Assembly (NCBI GenBank): GCA_028023455.1
Contig: JAQFVV010000042.1
Span: 5,413,739 to 5,477,738, forward strand
Reading direction: 5' to 3'
DNA length: 64,000 nt
Origin: Epiperipatus broadwayi
Taxonomy: Eukaryota > Onychophora > Udeonychophora > Euonychophora > Peripatidae
The translations under genes were made by a program, and so were the position numbers. Below, piece by piece: positions 10,600-22,479 of this stretch (the first letter of the stretch is position 1; the number at the start of each line of letters is the position of its first letter). Below the pieces are notes generated by a model that made no database searches, was not told the DNA's origin, and saw nothing but the letters and a program-made list of their open reading frames with translations.

Positions 10600-13500
10600 C
10601 TTCGAGAAAGGAGAAGCCATGGTGTTGGTGCCTTGATTTATTTGAGAAAGAAGTTAACGTTTGAAATGTAAGTTTAGACGAGCATGTGTTTATTGACTGC
10701 CATTTAAAAAAAAAAAGTTTTTTTTTCCCTTTTGTATAAAGTGATTTGAAGAATGGTAAAACAATTGTAAGTTTAAATATAGAGTCGGGGAATTGAAAAA
10801 TAAAGAAATATGGATTGCATTTGTATCTCACAATGTATGTATGATGATTCGAAGAAAATTAGTTGTGCTTTGATAGAGTGTACGATATGTGATGGGGTTT
10901 TCCATTTGAAATGCATAAACAAGACTAAGAAGAATATAAAAGGTGTATGATTGTGAAGATTAGACATAAATGTGATAAAAGAGGTGAAAAAATGGTTTCT
11001 TAGTGTAGATGATTAAAAAAAAAGCTAGGAGAAATGGATGAAAATGTAGGTAAGGATGATAGAATATATATTTAGTGGAGTAATAAGAGATATGGATGAC
11101 AAAATAAGTAGTGCAGTGGAGATAGTTAGACAAAGAATAAGTAAGATAGAGGAAGAGGTAAAAGATGTAGAAGTAAAATTATAAGTGTTAGACATGGTGT
11201 GAGCACATAAAAGGAATTAATGAGTAGAAATGATAAGGAAGTGCAGAATGTGGAAGAGAATGTTACAGATGAAATAGGGACAAACTATGAGACAGTCTTA
11301 ATTAGAGAATGTGGATATGTAATTGCAATGGAAAATAGAAATAGGTATGTAAGAATATGTTTGCCTGGAGCTAGATAATTAGGTATGTTACAGATAAAGA
11401 AACAGGAGAATAAAGATGTTTATGTTATGATAGGGACAAATACTATGTCAGAGCCATCAAAGAGAGTAATAGACGAGTACAAAAAATTGATTGTTTGAAT
11501 AAAGTTAAAGGAAAAATAGTAGTTGGGTTGCTACCAAGATTTGACAATTAGATAGGGCATGCTTTATAAATGAAAAAATTATACGACAGAAATAATGTTA
11601 CTTTTGTGGATGTGTGGGATTTTTTTTATAAATAAAAGGGGAGTTCTATAGCAAAGATGGATTGCATTTAGCAAAACAAAAAAGTGAAGCATTAGAAGGT
11701 TTGATTTATGAAAAATATTATAGTTTGGGAACCCTATAAAGGGGGATAGGGTTTTAAATTACGTATTATCAAAAAGGTTAAGAATGAATGGCATAAATAA
11801 GAAGTAAACAAAAGGTAGCGGATTCAGATATAAATGTAAAGTTGGAGAGAGAATGGGTCTGTAAAACTAATGATAAACACTAATTACAAATGTAATAGAG
11901 AAAAATGAATCAAAAGAATAGTAAGAAAGGAAGAAATTGTTAAAATTGGATATTTGAATACACAAGGTGATATAGGAGACAAGAAAAGTGGTTGGAATTA
12001 AACAAAGCATAGGGGTGGTGGTATAGTAGTAATGTCAAAAAAATATTTAAATACTGTAAAATGTCAAGAACATTTGTGGTTTGAGATAAGGATATAAAGA
12101 CAAGAATGAATGGTGGCTATAGTATATATGGCTACTGGAGATAGTCAAACTATAATGGAGTGGAGTAGCATATATGAATGCTTATTTAAGAATATACAGA
12201 GTATTAAAAAAAGGGGAAAGAAAATAATGGTTATAGGAGATATAAATTGGCATATTGAAGAAATTAATGACTTGGATAACACGAATAAGCAGCTTTTGAA
12301 AATTTTTTGTCAGAGATTGAATTTGAGTATTGAAAATTAATCAAATATTTATGAGGGGCAATACACATGGTATAGAAATAATATATTTCACATAATAGAT
12401 TATGCATTAGTAGATAAAGAGGGAATAAATAAAGTATGGAAAATTAAAATATTTGATAATGAAGAGGGTATGTAATAGTGATCATAAATTTTTTTATAAT
12501 AGAAATGGTTAGTAATGTGATGAAAAGTAATAATAAAAGTAGAAAGGGAAGTGAAAGATGTGGATAGAAAGTGAATAAAAATAAGTTAGAATATAAAATA
12601 AAAGTAGAAGGAATTATGGGTTTGTTGGGGATGAATATAAGGACTGGTGTGGTGAAGTAGAAAAAGTGGCAAACAGGATTTTTGGTGAAAATGTTCAGAA
12701 AAATAAAAGTAATAGAAAAGTAAGAATTAGTAAAAGTGTAAAAGAGAGGGAAAATGCATGCAGAGAATCTAAATGTGCTATTAAAAGTAAAGAAAATGAA
12801 AAAGATGTTGGAAAACTATTTTTTAAAAAAGAAGTTCGCTAAAATAGATAATTATATAGAGAAAATAAAATTAAATAGTAAATTATTGGAGGATATTAAT
12901 AAAAATGGAAGATGTGAGAGTAAACAATTTTGGACATATATTAAAAAAGGGGAGAGAGAAATAATAATAATATTACTAGTTGATGAGGGAACAGGGTCTA
13001 GTTCTAGAGAAGAATTAGAGACAATCTTAAATAAGTATGTAATGGATACAGAAAAGACGTTAGATATAAAGGTCAGTGATAACAAAACATAAAAGCACAT
13101 AAGAATAGAAATATTAGTTTTACAGAAAAAGAACTGAATGAGACAGGGAAAAACTTGAAAAATGAAAATGCAAGAGGTTTAGATGGTTGGGCTGCAGAGA
13201 TGGTAATGAATTTGGGAAATAGGGCAAAATTAAATCTATTATCATGTTTTAATAAGATGGCACAGAGATAGAATTTCCAGATAGCTGAAATAATACAAGA
13301 ATGAGGCTATTATTTAAAGGAAAGTGTAAGGACTATAGAAAGATAAACAAGAGATAAGATCAGTGTTGTATAAAATTTTTGCATATATGGTGGCTGTAGA
13401 ATGGCAAAATGGATGGAAGAAAATAATATAGTGGAAGAAATGCAAAAAGGTTTTAGAATGAATAGACGTATAGGATAAAGTTTATTTATAGTCACACAAC

Positions 13501-15010
13501 TTATAGATGTAAGAATACAGGTAGGCAGTTATATATGGTCTTTATAAATATAGAGAAGACATATGATAGAATAAATAGATTATGGGTAAATTTGGAAATG
13601 AATCAAGCTTTAGTGGATGTTATTAAGAAAATTAATAAAATAATTACTATACATATCAGTTGTATTTGAGAGAAACGGGGAGGGCAATAGAAAGGCCATG
13701 AAGAGGAATAGAGATACCATTAATAGATGGCAAGGGAGTGCATATATTATCAGGTGTTTTATTTGCTGATATTTTCTTGTGCATAGAAGGTAAGAAAAAT
13801 ATGGAAATTGTGCTGAAGACTTGCACAAGAGATGGGGATCAAATTTAGTGAAAAAAAATCTAAAGTAATGATGATAAATGCTGGTGTAAAAGAAGAGAAA
13901 ATTTTTTTCTTGGGAGATATAGTTAAATGTGGTGACTAAGTATAACTATTTGGGAATCGTCTTAAGTAATTGGAGAAATTGCTTGGATGAATGAGAGAAA
14001 AAATTGATAAATGAAGCAAAGAAAAGAAAGGGACTGATAAAAAAATTATATGTTCTCATATAATAAATATGATCTTAACAAGATTGTATAGAAGGGTGCC
14101 AGTAGCAGGGTTAACCTATGGTAACGATGTGTTTTGTTATGTATTAGTAAAGGGGTATTAGATTACTTAGAAAAAGTACAAAGGAAAGTAGGAAGGCATG
14201 CATTAGATATAGATGTGTGGACAGAAAAGGAGGCAATTCAAGGAGAAATGGGATGGTCAAGTTTTTATATGAGATGCATAAATCAAAATGAAAATATTCC
14301 ATAGATTGAAATTTATGGATAGTAAGAGAATACCCAAAATAGTATGTAATTGCGTTATGAGTAATGGATAGGCAAAAAGATGGGTGAGAAAGGTAGAACG
14401 TATGCAGATTTGGATAACAACTTTGTTAGTATATTTGTACAAAATGTGGGATGATTGTGTTAGGAAGATTGTTATGTGATACAGTAGAAAAAAATGGGAT
14501 AGAAGAATAAATGCATTAATAAACAATAGGGAACTGGAGAACTAGTATGAAGAGTAAAAACAGTCTAAATATATATAGAAGTAAATAGAATATTGGATGA
14601 GAGTTAATTTACAATAATAGAAAGGAAAGTAGTTTACTGTTTAAAGCTCAAACAGGATTGTTAGCTACAACGGAATATACACATAAATTGAGAAATTTGG
14701 GTGATTTAGGTTGCACGCTAGTTAAGGAATGAATGCATGGAAAATTTTAGACATTCTGCTAATTGAATGTAAGTGCATACAGACAAATAATGAAGTTAAA
14801 CTAAATGTTTATACAGAAAGTGGTTTCTTGGTCTTTATGCTGGGCTTGGAAAAAGAGGTGGAGAATTTAGATATAAGAGCCAAAGAATGGACAAAGATGA
14901 TGCTGTAAAGATGGGTCAGAACAGGGTAGAAAAGAATTTGGAAAAAACTTACGAGTGGGAAATGACAAGGTAAGGTAAGGTTTCTGGACATATTAGCTAA
15001 GGAGTAGCCA
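10600..15010 (+). mobile_element. CR1-group non-LTR retrotransposon, longer tandem copy with ORF1
   Basis: This second copy lies directly downstream of the first, same strand. It contains an ORF1 relic (10795-11745) and an ORF2 relic (11930-15000). ORF2 shows the endonuclease (VYMATGDSQTIMEWSSIYE, then IGDINWHIEEIND and IDYALVDKEGINKVW) and reverse-transcriptase blocks matching the first copy: ARGLDGWAAEMVMN near 13175, motif A near 13540-13565, FADD-equivalent near 13755, C-terminal part 13900-14990. Both copies end with related sequence around GGTTTCT-GG-CATA-T-GCT. Stops and small deletions are frequent. Gene-body similarity between copies is high enough to align by eye, so they are one family. 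Confidence 0.7.
10795..11745 (+). pseudogene. ORF1 relic: PHD-type zinc finger plus SGNH esterase
   Basis: Near 10835-10925 the plus strand encodes CMYDDSKKISCALIECTICD followed by GVFHLKCINKTKKN, the Cys/His spacing of a PHD finger (C..C, H-x-x-C). Acidic and basic helix-forming sequence with heptad-like spacing follows (about 11100-11200). From about 11335 to 11720 an SGNH-hydrolase fold is suggested by VMIGTNTMSEPSKRVIDEY, VGLLPRFDN and FYSKDGLHLAKQKSEALEGL; D and H of DGLHL would be the last two catalytic residues. PHD plus esterase is a known ORF1 arrangement in CR1-like LINEs. It is broken by stops, for example after GVFHL...KG and at about 11380. Confidence 0.55.
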
Positions 15011-15059
15011 TATCACATCACAGTGAGTTCAGATTTCTGCATAAACTAAATTTATATGA

Positions 15060-16336
15060 AGGCTTATTAGCGCAGTATGTAAATACTGGGATACCTTAGA
15101 ATACATATATTAATTAAAAATCATTTGTATTATCGCAATCAAGTGATGAAATGAACATGCATCACAAGAAATATACAATTACCACAATAAATGAACAGTT
15201 AAACGAAGAAATCTTTGCATCTATATAGTACGAAGCGAATTACTGTTATATCAGCATAACTAAATAAACGATTCATCAAGATTATTTATTAGCAGCTATT
15301 AAAGAAGCCACCTAGAATTATTTAACTCGTGATCCTCAAAATTTTTATTTATGCCATGATTTTCATCATTGATAATTAATTACGCCTAAACGATCCTGCA
15401 AACCTTTTATTCAGCACATTTAATCAATTTAGTCATATCTATTATTTTTAACTGCTATATATAAAATAAACATTACACGTGCCTTGTAATACAAACACTA
15501 CTCGCATAAAATTGGCCACACTTTCTTTCAATATTCTTACATGGAATAATCTATTTTTAAGAATTTTTTTTTTTTTAAAAAAGCTTAATATGAAAAAAAT
15601 ATTGCAAATTTATACGTTTCTATATAGTATTTTGAATGTCAGTTAATGGGGAAACATTAACCTTCACCGAATAAATATTTATAAGCATGAAGCAAGAATT
15701 ACTAGCAGGAAATCATTTTTCGGATAAGCTAACCTTTAGAAATACATTTAACGTTGTTAATGAACTTATAAATTAGTGCGAATTCGGCATTTGAAGCTTT
15801 AGAATCATAACATAACGCAATAAAATAAATAAGATTTTAGGCTCTAAAATAATTACGGTGTTAAATTTTAATAAAAAATATAACAATTTTAATTCCTTTA
15901 AATATATATTTTACAATACATATTTCAATAGATTAATATTCATATACTAGGAGATAATTTTCTTACCCCCTAAAACAATTAATCAGTCTAAGGGAGAGCA
16001 TTGTACTTGGAGTCCAAGTTATCTTCAGCGCCCTCTTTAGCGAACAATATTAGTTATTTATTATTCAATAATTCTCATTAGAGGTCATTTCTTAGAAAAA
16101 TGATTGGGTAATAAGAAATGGACGCGTTTATTGTAGTGTATTATGGTTTTAAACAAAGAAGTATTTAATATTGGCTGAGTTTTTTTATCGTATAGTCTAT
16201 GCGCGAAAACTTCTGGCATTGTTTAAGGAAAATTCGTTTTATATCATATCGTATAAAGATGTGTTCTTTAATTAATTTTTTAAAAATGAAAGCACACAAA
16301 AATATATATATATTTCGAATGCTTGGTGAACATTAT
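15060..16336. other. Intergenic AT-rich stretch with somewhat more CpG
   Basis: No exon recognised. From about 15150 to 16330 CG dinucleotides are commoner than in most of the window, but no promoter or splice pattern stands out. The word GCGCCCTC occurs at about 16028. Confidence 0.35.
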
Positions 16337-17012
16337 CTTTAGCGGGCCGAAACATAGCATTCTGGCGGAATAATGTCTAACTTTTTTCGAATTTTGTTAT
16401 GTTTTTTTCCTTCTTATAGTTATAAAGTTGATACTTTGACGATATCTTTAATTGTAAATAATTTGTCGCAAGATTATATTGTTCGCGAGACTGGTATAAA
16501 TGCACGAGTTAATGTGCAAGATACTTTGAGCGAAATCCACCCGCAGCTCGGTGAATTGAACAATGATGGAGTGCCACTAATTGTAGGTCAACGAGACTAA
16601 ATATTTTCTTGAACTCCTTATACAACAATACATTTTGCCAGGAACCCACGTCATTACGGACGAGTGGGCTGCATACAATAACCTAGACATAATTTATAAT
16701 AGCATATATATATGCATTCTGTTGTGCACCAGAATTTCTTGATCCAGACGGCACAGATATCCATACACAAAATGTGGAGAACCTATTCTGAAAAAAAAAT
16801 GTAGAGAACCTATGGATGTGTGCGAAACGTAAACTAAAATGGCAATTTTGTAACAGCAATGTCTTATTTCTTCCTATCTGCAGGATTTTTCATTCAGGAC
16901 TCTTCGCAATAGTGATATCATTTTTGTGAAATTTGTTATATGTATTGCTGAGTACTGTGCATTATAGTTCAAAATTATTCCGCCAGAGAATGTATGTTTT
17001 GGCCTGCTAAAG
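16337..17012 (+). mobile_element. Merlin-type DNA transposon with decayed ISXO2-like transposase
   Basis: The ends are inverted repeats of about 38 bp: CTTTAGCGGGCCGAAACATA at 16337 and, on the other strand, CTTTAGCAGGCCAAAACATA ending at 17012. Both continue to GGCGGAATAAT. Inside, the plus strand encodes IQQYILPGTHVITDEWAAYN (about 16620-16670), FLDPDGTDIHTQNVENL (about 16733-16785) and VENLWMCAKRKLKWQF (about 16800-16850). These match the C-terminal half of the IS1016/ISXO2 DDE transposase used by Merlin elements (D in ITDEW; H-T-Q-N-x-E-x-W). A 75-residue open frame at 16373-16600 would be the N-terminal part, with ETGIN helix-turn-helix-like sequence. A frameshift, a stop and a duplicated NVENL segment (16770-16815) make it inactive. 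No clean 8-9 bp target duplication was seen. Confidence 0.75.
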
Positions 17013-17234
17013 GTATTTACCGATTGCTTATTTTTTTAAATTCTAGATAAAAATATATTTTATATAAGTTAAAAACGTGCTTACAAAATCCGATTTAATT
17101 CCTGACTTTCATTTGTGCCTTTTTATTATTAAATTGATGATGCACGTCTCATAAAATTTTATGGGTATTAAGGAAAATATTGCTTTTTTTCAAATCCTTC
17201 AATGCCAATTATTCATACTCTTAGAATCATATGG

Positions 17235-17350
17235 CTTATTTTGTTTTATCATTTTTGAAATACGAATTTTTCTACAGTACTGACTTTTTCATACCTACCC
17301 TTCTATATGTAATATATAGGGGGTTTGAACTCAGACTTTCACGCATTTTT
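17235..17350 (+). repeat. Dispersed repeat, copy 1 (pair with 36625-36765)
   Basis: The block from TGAAATACGAATTTTTCTAC through CTTCTATATGTAATATATAG to GGGGGTTTGAACTCAGACTT is nearly identical to 36660-36755. The open frame seen here (17231-17419) is just this repeat read through and is not a gene. Family unknown. Confidence 0.6.
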
Positions 17351-17879
17351 GATCAGAAATATAACGTACTTATATCCTCAAATTCGTACCTAGAAATATT
17401 ACGAACACCAGTAAAATAATTTTATGACGCGTACGTTGTTCTAGCTTTAATTCACAATATTGTTAGTATCCAAAGCAAGTTTATTCTTCAATGTAATTAT
17501 AGACGAAGCGCCTAATAGGAGATTTTTTCAAATTTGAATCGTTTTAGTTTGCTTTGAAGCATCAATTGTATTACCTGTTTTTTCATGTGTTATATAATTT
17601 AAGTTTATTTTCCTATAAGTTAAAATTTGCATATATTATTTGCTATTAATAAAGTTTATTATATACACTTCAAAAGTTTTTTTTTAATATAAGTTTTCTG
17701 AGCGCGAATGCTAATTGAGTAATTAGATGATAGAGTAGTATGATCAAGTAATAGTTTTTAATCATCCTTAGTGATAATTTGTTATTGCTTGTCCCTTCTT
17801 TTTAAAATAATTTATTTTTATTACAGTACTTTAATAGTTCATATATATCAAACTTCTATATACATTTCAATGCAATTTT

Positions 17880-17960
17880 TATATAATTTCTCATTTATTT
17901 TCCTTACAGTTTCGACTATCCTGCAGTCTCCATCAGAGCTATAACATTTAAACATGTAAT
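17880..17960 (-). repeat. Repeat with hammerhead-like core
   Basis: The minus strand at 17909-17936 reads CTGATGG, stem GACTG / TAGTC around CAGGA, then GAAAC, preceded by AGCT as in other copies. The fifth stem pair is G-T here. Upstream of the motif on the same strand the sequence ends in a pyrimidine-rich, AT-rich run. Confidence 0.5.
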
Positions 17961-18895
17961 CATTATTTTTATACATATACATTATTATTCCTAATTACAT
18001 CTAATTTTACTTTTACATGTTTTAATTTATACTTATTATTATCCCATTCGATTTTTACCTCTAATTTATCTATCATTCTACTTTCATTTTTTATATCATA
18101 ATAAATTTCTATTTTATTTTTTATTTCCATTCCTCAATCTCTTTTATTACTTTTTCTATTGTTTCTTTATAATGCTTTTATAACCTTATTTTATCTTTTA
18201 TTCATAATTTCTATTTTATTTTTATTCCTATCTCTATTTTGTTTTTATTCTTATTTACTTTACTTACCTCCTATATAACTTTCATTCTTTCTTCTTATAA
18301 TTTCAGTTGACTATTTTTTAAAATATTTTAGTCTTTTTCATAAATTCCTTTATGTAATTCCCTCTATTATCAATTTTTATAATTTTTAAAACACCTGTTT
18401 ATATATACTTTTTATTATTAATCATTATCTGTTTGTCTGTGTACCTGCCTGCCCACCTATTTATTACCTATCTATTTACATAAAATTTCATGTGGGATAG
18501 TGAAAATAATATTTGGTACAATCCGAGTGAACACTCAAGTACCTTAAATATAACATGGATTGGGTCCATTTGTTTACACTTTCTATATAGGCTTACTTTA
18601 TCCATTTTAAAATTGAATTTTAATAATTTGTAGTCTCAAGTACAATATTTTTAATATTCTTTACTTTTGTGAAGAAAGTCCAGTAACTGAAAAAAAAAAG
18701 TTTTTTTTCATCAAACTGTTTCAAGACTTAAATTTATATCCTCATAATAGAAGACTTAGAAAATGAGTTGTGCTTTTATATGATACTGATGAAAGGATAT
18801 ACATTACACTTGGAATAAGTTTATCTCAATTTTTGTAAAATGATTTGTGCTAAGGCACTTGGGATAAATTTATCTCAATTTTTGTGAGATTCTAG
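17961..18895. other. Pyrimidine-rich AT stretch and a short tandem duplication
   Basis: Positions 17960-18430 are long T/C-rich sequence on the plus strand with no gene. At about 18808-18880 the block ACTTGG(A/G)ATAA-TTTATCTCAATTTTTGT occurs twice in tandem, about 52 bp apart. No exon recognised. Confidence 0.45.
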
Positions 18896-18897
18896 AA

Positions 18898-19596
18898 CAG
18901 ACACCAGCAAAGATGATTTTATCTGGCCTACAACATACTGTGCTTTTCAGAAGTGAAAACATGTTATTATAATCAACAAATGAAGTAAAACATTTTTTGT
19001 TTATATAATAGCTACAACCAGAAAATGAAACAAAAAAACTGGATAACAGTTCATGTGGGAGAAATCACTACCAAAAATTGTCTTTTTCTCCTCAACAGAT
19101 AACATTTTTTTTAAAAATAAAAATAATTTAAAACTGAAAGAGTAGAACATTTTATAAAAATCATGGAAAGAAAATTGTTACAGAAATTTTAAAAATTAGA
19201 CAAATACCAAAATTAATTGTAAAGATCTTAATAATCTTGTAATTTCATAAAAGTAGTCAAAAAATACAATTTTATTAGCTTTATTCAAGTAATTTGATTG
19301 TAGCACCTATAGTGATTAAATTGACTAAACAACATAATTTTCATTAACTCAAAATAATGAAACACCAAAATAAATTAATATTAATGAACACAAGAATTAC
19401 TAGTAATAGAAAATAACATTGTTATTACATTTGTCCTATCCATAAAAATATTTCTTTTTTAATAAACATTATTATATGGATTGTTTGTGACTTCATTTAT
19501 ATATTGTTCTGTCCTTTTTTTTTTTATTGGCTTGTGAAGGTTCTTAAAAATTTGTTTTCAGGCCTGACAAAAAAAAAAAAAGTTTATCGACCTCTG
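18898..19596. mobile_element. hAT-type non-autonomous DNA transposon (~0.7 kb)
   Basis: The left end is CAGACACCAGCAAAGATGAT. The right end, on the opposite strand, is CAGAGGTCGATAAACTTTTT followed by a TCAGGCC word (left: TCTGGCC). Ends starting CAG with a nearby GGCC block are typical of hAT elements. The 8-bp flanks are TTCTAGAA (18890-18897) and CTCTAGAA (19597-19604), one mismatch, the size hAT insertions leave. There is no transposase. Confidence 0.6.
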
Positions 19597-19604
19597 CTCT
19601 AGAA

Positions 19605-21045
19605 CTAAAATTCTATTGAGCATTTCTATAAAACTATTTGCAGAAAGTATAGTTTGAATAGTTAATCATTTAATCCTAGAACTATATCTGCCTATCTAGA
19701 TATGAATTACTCTTATTCGATCAAATTATTTTAGCACAAAATCATATGCAGAATGTTTTTAATAACAGCTATGTCTAGCTTGTTGCTCTTAAGTAATAGT
19801 ATTCAAAATATATTAGAGAAATAGGCAATACAATATTAATAAAGATTTTTTTAAATGGTTGGTCAGCTTTACGAACTTCATCCATGGTCTTCAGCATTAT
19901 TTGATATTCTTTTTATGTGAAATGTGCTTTAAATTTTCATTTAAAAATGATGTATTTACCTAATTATCTCTGAATAAGCATTTCCCAAGTTCTGATCTGC
20001 TTAACAACTTTTTTTATATATTTTCTGACAACTGAAAAAGGTTTATTTGAAAAACAGGAAGCTATTGCAAAAAAGTGTACTTGGGTATGATATTTTGCGT
20101 AATATTTAATTGAATATCCAGAAGTTTCTCCAAACGGCACAATATTCATCAGAAGAATATGATAATGCTAAGAAAACTGACTATAAAATATTTGAAGCAC
20201 AAGTCCAAGTATTCCCAGCTATATTTCCAAAGAAATTATTTCTAAAGATAAACTAAATAAGTTAAATATTCTAAGATCATTCCTAAGTAACGGTTAAAAT
20301 TGTGTTTCAGTATATTATTATATGATTACAAGATGATTCCCTATTGAAAACTTGAGCATATTGTCTTCATTGGATTAGGAATAACATCCCAGTCTTTGAG
20401 AAAGATTTCCAACCTTTTCATATCCTTAAGATTACAACTAAAATAAAATAAAATAGAATCATCCTATCTATTCAAATCATATAAAATATGCGACAGAGTC
20501 TAGATTAGTCAAAGGATTGATGAGAAAAACATTGATAACTTTAGATAATGGAAGAGGGGCTGATTTTAACATTGGTGTGAAGATATGCAAGCCATGGACA
20601 CTTTTAGCTTTATTTTAATTTAATAACCTTCAACAACAATAAAAGCAGTCAAGAAATTCATTACAAAGTAATATAGAGTTGTGATGAAAAGCCTGCAAAG
20701 GATCTTTAATTGTGAGAACATATTTTTTTACTTTGACAATTATTAGAATTATGGTGTATATAATAATTATCCTTATATGAAAATTGAATACTGGAAAGAG
20801 GAAAACTTTTGATAATACCATAATCAGCTAGAAAAATGAACAAGTAGTATAGTCACCTGAACCTTCATTGGAAGAGAAAATTATTACATTAATAATATCT
20901 TACTTTAGTCCTATTATAAAACAATCTAGTTCATTATAAAAGTATATAAAACTTGAAACAATTGATAGTGTAAGAAGAGAAAGATCAATAGATTTGAATA
21001 GAATCTTATTCTTCTCTTTCACTTTCTTTGCATATCTTCATATAT
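19605..21045. other. Stretch without a recognised gene; possible LRR relic near 20345-20425
   Basis: Mostly unassigned AT-rich sequence. On the plus strand near 20345-20425 the frame PIENLSILSSLD, followed by stops, resembles a leucine-rich repeat (I-x-N-L-x-x-L-x-x-L-D-L). Taken alone this is weak; another LRR-like fragment lies at 24600-24900. A minus-strand frame at 19964-20149 matches nothing I know. Confidence 0.2.
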
Positions 21046-21049
21046 ATAT

Positions 21050-21240
21050 TGCTTATAACACTTCTTTCATATACACTTCAATGCAAACAAATTTTCTTAA
21101 AAACTTCTGCTTTAACTAAAGAAACTTAGAGCTCTGATGAAGACTGCTGGACAGTCGAAACTGTAAGGAAAATAAAGGAGTTTTTAAGAAAATTTGTTTG
21201 CATTGAAGTGTATATGACAGAAGTGTTATAAGAAATATAT
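21050..21240 (+). mobile_element. Palindromic element carrying a hammerhead-like core
   Basis: Arms at about 21055-21105 and 21190-21232 are inverted copies (ATACACTTCAATGCAAAC and AAATTTTCTTAAAA with complements). The middle, 21133-21161, is CTGATGA, stem GACTG / CAGTC around CTGGA, then GAAAC and TGTAAGGAAAAT. Close relatives are at 27410-27590 (plus) and 50258-50430 (minus). No protein is encoded, so it would depend on another element for movement. Confidence 0.6.
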
Positions 21241-21819
21241 ATATAGATTTGAATAGACTATTGCAACAATAATGACTGTGCTACTGAGCAGCCTGAAAAC
21301 TTAAGAAAATGATAAAGGAATACTATTTATACAATTATTAGAGGAGAATGTCAAACTTTATGGCAATAATATTTTTTTATTTCACAAATATTTTAATTTC
21401 ATTTGATTTTTGGATGGTTTATTTTTAACTAAAATTTCCATGGAGATGTGGTAGACAATGTGTTAGTATCAAAAATATAGGCTGAAAAACAGTGCTATCA
21501 ACTTTCTTGTTTCTAGAACCTTACAATAAAAATACCTGTTCATAACTTCAACATAAAAGATGGCACACTCAAAAAAAAAAATATGTAGTATCATAAATAG
21601 TTCAAAATATCTTTCAAGGACATATTTTTCTATTAGCCAACACCACTTAAATACTTAATCATAAATTAGATAAATTTATTCAATTAATTAGGAGACTTTA
21701 AAAAAATAAAATATCTTAACTTGTCCTTAAATCACTACAAAAATATATATCTGGAATGCAAACACAAGATTATGCACTATTGCCTCACATATAGACCATC
21801 AACAAATATTAAGTAGTTA

Positions 21820-22400
21820 CCATTCTCATCATTTTCAATCATAATCAATCCTCTATAAGATGAAGGATTCTTCAAATATCCAGTTTCTCCAGTATCTCTC
21901 CTCTATATTAATTCATAAAATTTCCTTATTTCATTGATTTATCTCATATAGGATCTCTTGCAGTCTTTTATAATATAAAATTCAGTTTAAGATTTTAAAT
22001 GTCCATTTATTGGGAGATCTTCTAGCAATATGTGCATCCCAGCTTCATTTCAGTTTTCTTTTAATGATACCTCTTTGCCCATTTACCCACATATTTCTCT
22101 TTCATACTCTTCCTTTTATTCTCAATATATATCTTTCCATACTTCATTGCATTATCTGAAGTCTCTATATTAAGTAAGAACTAGTAAATTAATCCATTAA
22201 AAACTTTCAAATACATTCCTTTTGATATTATATAATTTTACCAAAAGCAATCCATTCCAAGTTTAATTCTATGATGGGCAGTTGTAATGTATGCCCAATG
22301 TGGCCGCTAGGTGACACTGCACTACCATCAACTACCCTATGATGAATTTTATCCATTGTTTTCATCTGTAAGATATTTGTATTGACTTCTTAATTAGAAA
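21820..22400 (-). mobile_element. RTE retrotransposon 3' part, old copy
   Basis: On the minus strand this aligns with the C-terminal ORF end of the RTE copies at 38281-43400 and 48815-49505: the GATGAAGG / TCAATCC end near 21850, the CCACTCAAAG-equivalent near 22170, and the ACCAAAAGCAATCC block near 22235-22250. Many substitutions make it clearly older than the 38-43 kb copies. It is interrupted by a 62-bp insertion at 22276-22337. Confidence 0.65.
22276..22337. mobile_element. 62-bp insertion with terminal inverted repeats and 6-bp duplication
   Basis: Against other RTE copies this 62-bp block is extra sequence. It begins GGGCAGTTG and ends CAACTACCC (9-bp ends, one mismatch as inverted repeats), and TATGAT flanks it on both sides (22270-22275 and 22338-22343). 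It is far richer in GC than its surroundings. This is the pattern of a very small non-autonomous DNA transposon. Confidence 0.6.
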
Positions 22401-22479
22401 AAGTAATTGCAACTAAGTATATATGCAAATAAGTTATATATATAATTAAAAAAAAACAATAACTGATTAGACATTTTTT

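Noticed and set aside
16373-16600. Stand-alone 75-residue gene
   Set aside because: It lies wholly inside the Merlin inverted repeats and is best read as the N-terminal part of its broken transposase.
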